This document shows positions 62,443 through 64,000 of a stretch of 64,000 bases of DNA, piece by piece. This stretch comes from Candidatus Contendibacter sp. (GTDB lineage: Bacteria > Pseudomonadota > Gammaproteobacteria > Competibacterales > Competibacteraceae): contig JARSSO010000022.1 in the NCBI GenBank assembly GCA_029624765.1, forward strand, positions 29,246 through 93,245, written 5' to 3'. Position numbers and translations under genes: made by a program. Position 1 is the first letter of the stretch. Every line of letters begins with the position of its first letter. The notes under the pieces are model-generated. The model worked only from the letters and a program-made list of their open reading frames with translations. It did no database searches and had not been told where the DNA came from.

Positions 62443-62718
62443 TCAATCCGCGTCGGGCGTGATCTCGTCACGCCCGACGGGAGGTGGCTCCGGTTCCACG
62501 ACGGGCGCGCTGAAGCGGCCATATTTTTCCTTGATCAGGGGATCGAGCTTGCCTTCGGCCAGTTCCCGCAGGGCGACGACGGTGGGCTTGTCGTTTTCCC
62601 GGGGCACCAGCGGTTCTCGTCCCAACGCCAGATCGCGGGCGCGGCGCGCGGCGATCAGCACCAGTTCGAACCGGTTGTCGACCCGGGCCAGGCAGTCTTC
62701 CACGGTGATGCGGGCCAT
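62443..62718 (-). CDS. rpoZ: DNA-directed RNA polymerase omega subunit
   Basis: A 91-residue RpoZ with the invariant [20 protein letters not shown] and [10 protein letters not shown], and [13 protein letters not shown]. It stabilises RNA polymerase assembly and in E. coli forms part of a ppGpp site, apt beside spoT. It lies between gmk and spoT. Confidence 0.95.
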   Translation of the reverse strand: MARITVEDCLARVDNRFELVLIAARRARDLALGREPLVPRENDKPTVVALRELAEGKLDPLIKEKYGRFSAPVVEPEPPPVGRDEITPDAD

Positions 62719-62783
62719 TCAGGGATTTCTCCATCGGTAGCGTTGCCGGGTTGGAATTGAATAGTCTAATGAAAAACAAGTGG

Positions 62784-63470
<687 letters not shown>

Positions 63471-63508
63471 TCATGGCAAGGGACAGCGTGACGGCGCGAA
63501 GGCCGGTT

Positions 63509-64000
63509 TTACAGCCCAGTCGCGTCCTCGGCGTAGCCGAACACCTCGATGCCCAGTTTGTCGGCGATGGCGCGGACCGGTGGAGGCACCATCGGTGAAA
63601 TCGCGATCTTGCGCTGGGCCAGACGCTGGTGACGCCGCTCGTAAAAACTGACCTTGCGGCCGAAGGTGTACATATCCGACTTGGACATCGACGATTTCAG
63701 TTCGCAAAGAATCAGGTCGCCATTCTTGATGATGATGTCGATTTCGACCTGATCGGGCGCGCCGAACACCGTGCCTTCGTCGTCGAATTCATTCACGTTC
63801 AACACTTCGACGCCAAAGCTTTTTTCCAAAATCCCCTTGAGCGCGGCGCGGAAGCTGTGCTCGGAAGCGATGCCCCAGCGCGCGCCCAGCGCGCCGATGC
63901 CCTGCTCTTGCCGGGTACGGGAGGTTTTGATTTCCTCCAGCAACGCATTGTTCTTGTGGTTTTGCTCGTCCCACTTGCGGTTTTGCTCCTGAGTGTGGGC
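63509..64000 (-). CDS. PD-(D/E)XK nuclease-like protein of the DUF3782 type, 5' end outside the window
   Basis: The minus-strand frame is open to the window edge, with at least 163 codons in view. The visible N-terminal part is a charged helix (QEQNRKWDEQNHKNN) typical of the coiled-coil region of DUF3782 proteins. The rest holds EHSFRAALKGILEKSFG, then a PD-(D/E)XK core: DQVEIDIIIKNGDLILCELK, with Asp, Glu and Lys in the expected places. Such proteins occur in many cyanobacteria and gammaproteobacteria and are unassigned. TTG at 63943 is a weak internal start; the true start should lie beyond 64000. Confidence 0.7.
   Translation of the reverse strand, partial: AHTQEQNRKWDEQNHKNNALLEEIKTSRTRQEQGIGALGARWGIASEHSFRAALKGILEKSFGVEVLNVNEFDDEGTVFGAPDQVEIDIIIKNGDLILCELKSSMSKSDMYTFGRKVSFYERRHQRLAQRKIAISPMVPPPVRAIADKLGIEVFGYAEDATGL

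Overview
The window is a GC-rich bacterial chromosome segment that reads as a gammaproteobacterium. The block gmk-rpoZ-spoT-ridA-recG, the mnmA-hflD pair, rdgC, and separate RelA and SpoT enzymes are gammaproteobacterial traits. A phasin, a large acetyl-CoA hydrolase/transferase and a glycogen branching enzyme suggest an organism that stores polyhydroxyalkanoate and glycogen, such as a Competibacter-like lineage. That placement is inference. I found no rRNA, tRNA, CRISPR array, prophage or intact insertion sequence.

Layout. 1-6 kb: the type VI secretion ATPase ClpV, then two tandem TPR-methyltransferase genes and a free-standing acyl carrier protein. 6-12 kb: a SnoaL-like protein, an acetyl-CoA hydrolase/transferase-family protein, glycogen branching enzyme and a lipoprotein with a cytochrome-type CxxCH. 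12-19 kb: relA, hflD-mnmA, a phasin, rdgC and an unknown Ala-rich membrane protein. 19-24 kb: a complete branched-chain amino acid ABC transporter (livK-livH-livM-livG-livF). 23.9-30.4 kb: a PP2C phosphatase and a Ser/Thr kinase fused to a formylglycine-enzyme-like domain, a peroxiredoxin, and a two-domain fatty acyl-CoA reductase closely resembling the Marinobacter enzyme.

31-34 kb is a patch of gene debris. Remnants of an AAA-ATPase-like gene, a formylglycine-enzyme-like gene, a TIR gene, a PKD-like domain and an LpxL-type acyltransferase surround a MazEF-like toxin-antitoxin pair and a TAXI solute-binding protein. 34-42 kb: a GMC oxidoreductase divergent from an AraC-type regulator, tatD, tcdA (carrying an in-frame palindromic repeat), creA, and a three-gene proton-translocating transhydrogenase with a terminator-like leader hairpin. 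42-46 kb: an HNH nuclease and two large proteins of unknown function.

46-47.9 kb: two VapC-type toxin-antitoxin modules, each followed by a copy of the same promoter-like repeat and separated by palindromic elements. 47.9-57.3 kb: two successive minor-pilin sets, fimT-pilV-pilW-pilX-pilY1-pilE and a shorter pilV/pilW/pilX-like set. 57-64 kb: recG, ridA, a tandem 155-bp repeat, spoT, rpoZ, gmk and the 3' part of a PD-(D/E)XK-like gene cut by the window edge.

Themes are carbon storage and redox balance (phasin, GlgB, acyl-CoA reductase, transhydrogenase), surface machinery (T6SS ATPase, type IV pili), stringent response, and a high load of small palindromic repeats that enter intergenic regions and, in at least one case, coding frames. 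The least explained pieces are the TPR-methyltransferase pair, the kinase-FGE/phosphatase pair, the zinc-ribbon/TPR membrane protein at 43937-45973, and the repeat-linked toxin modules.
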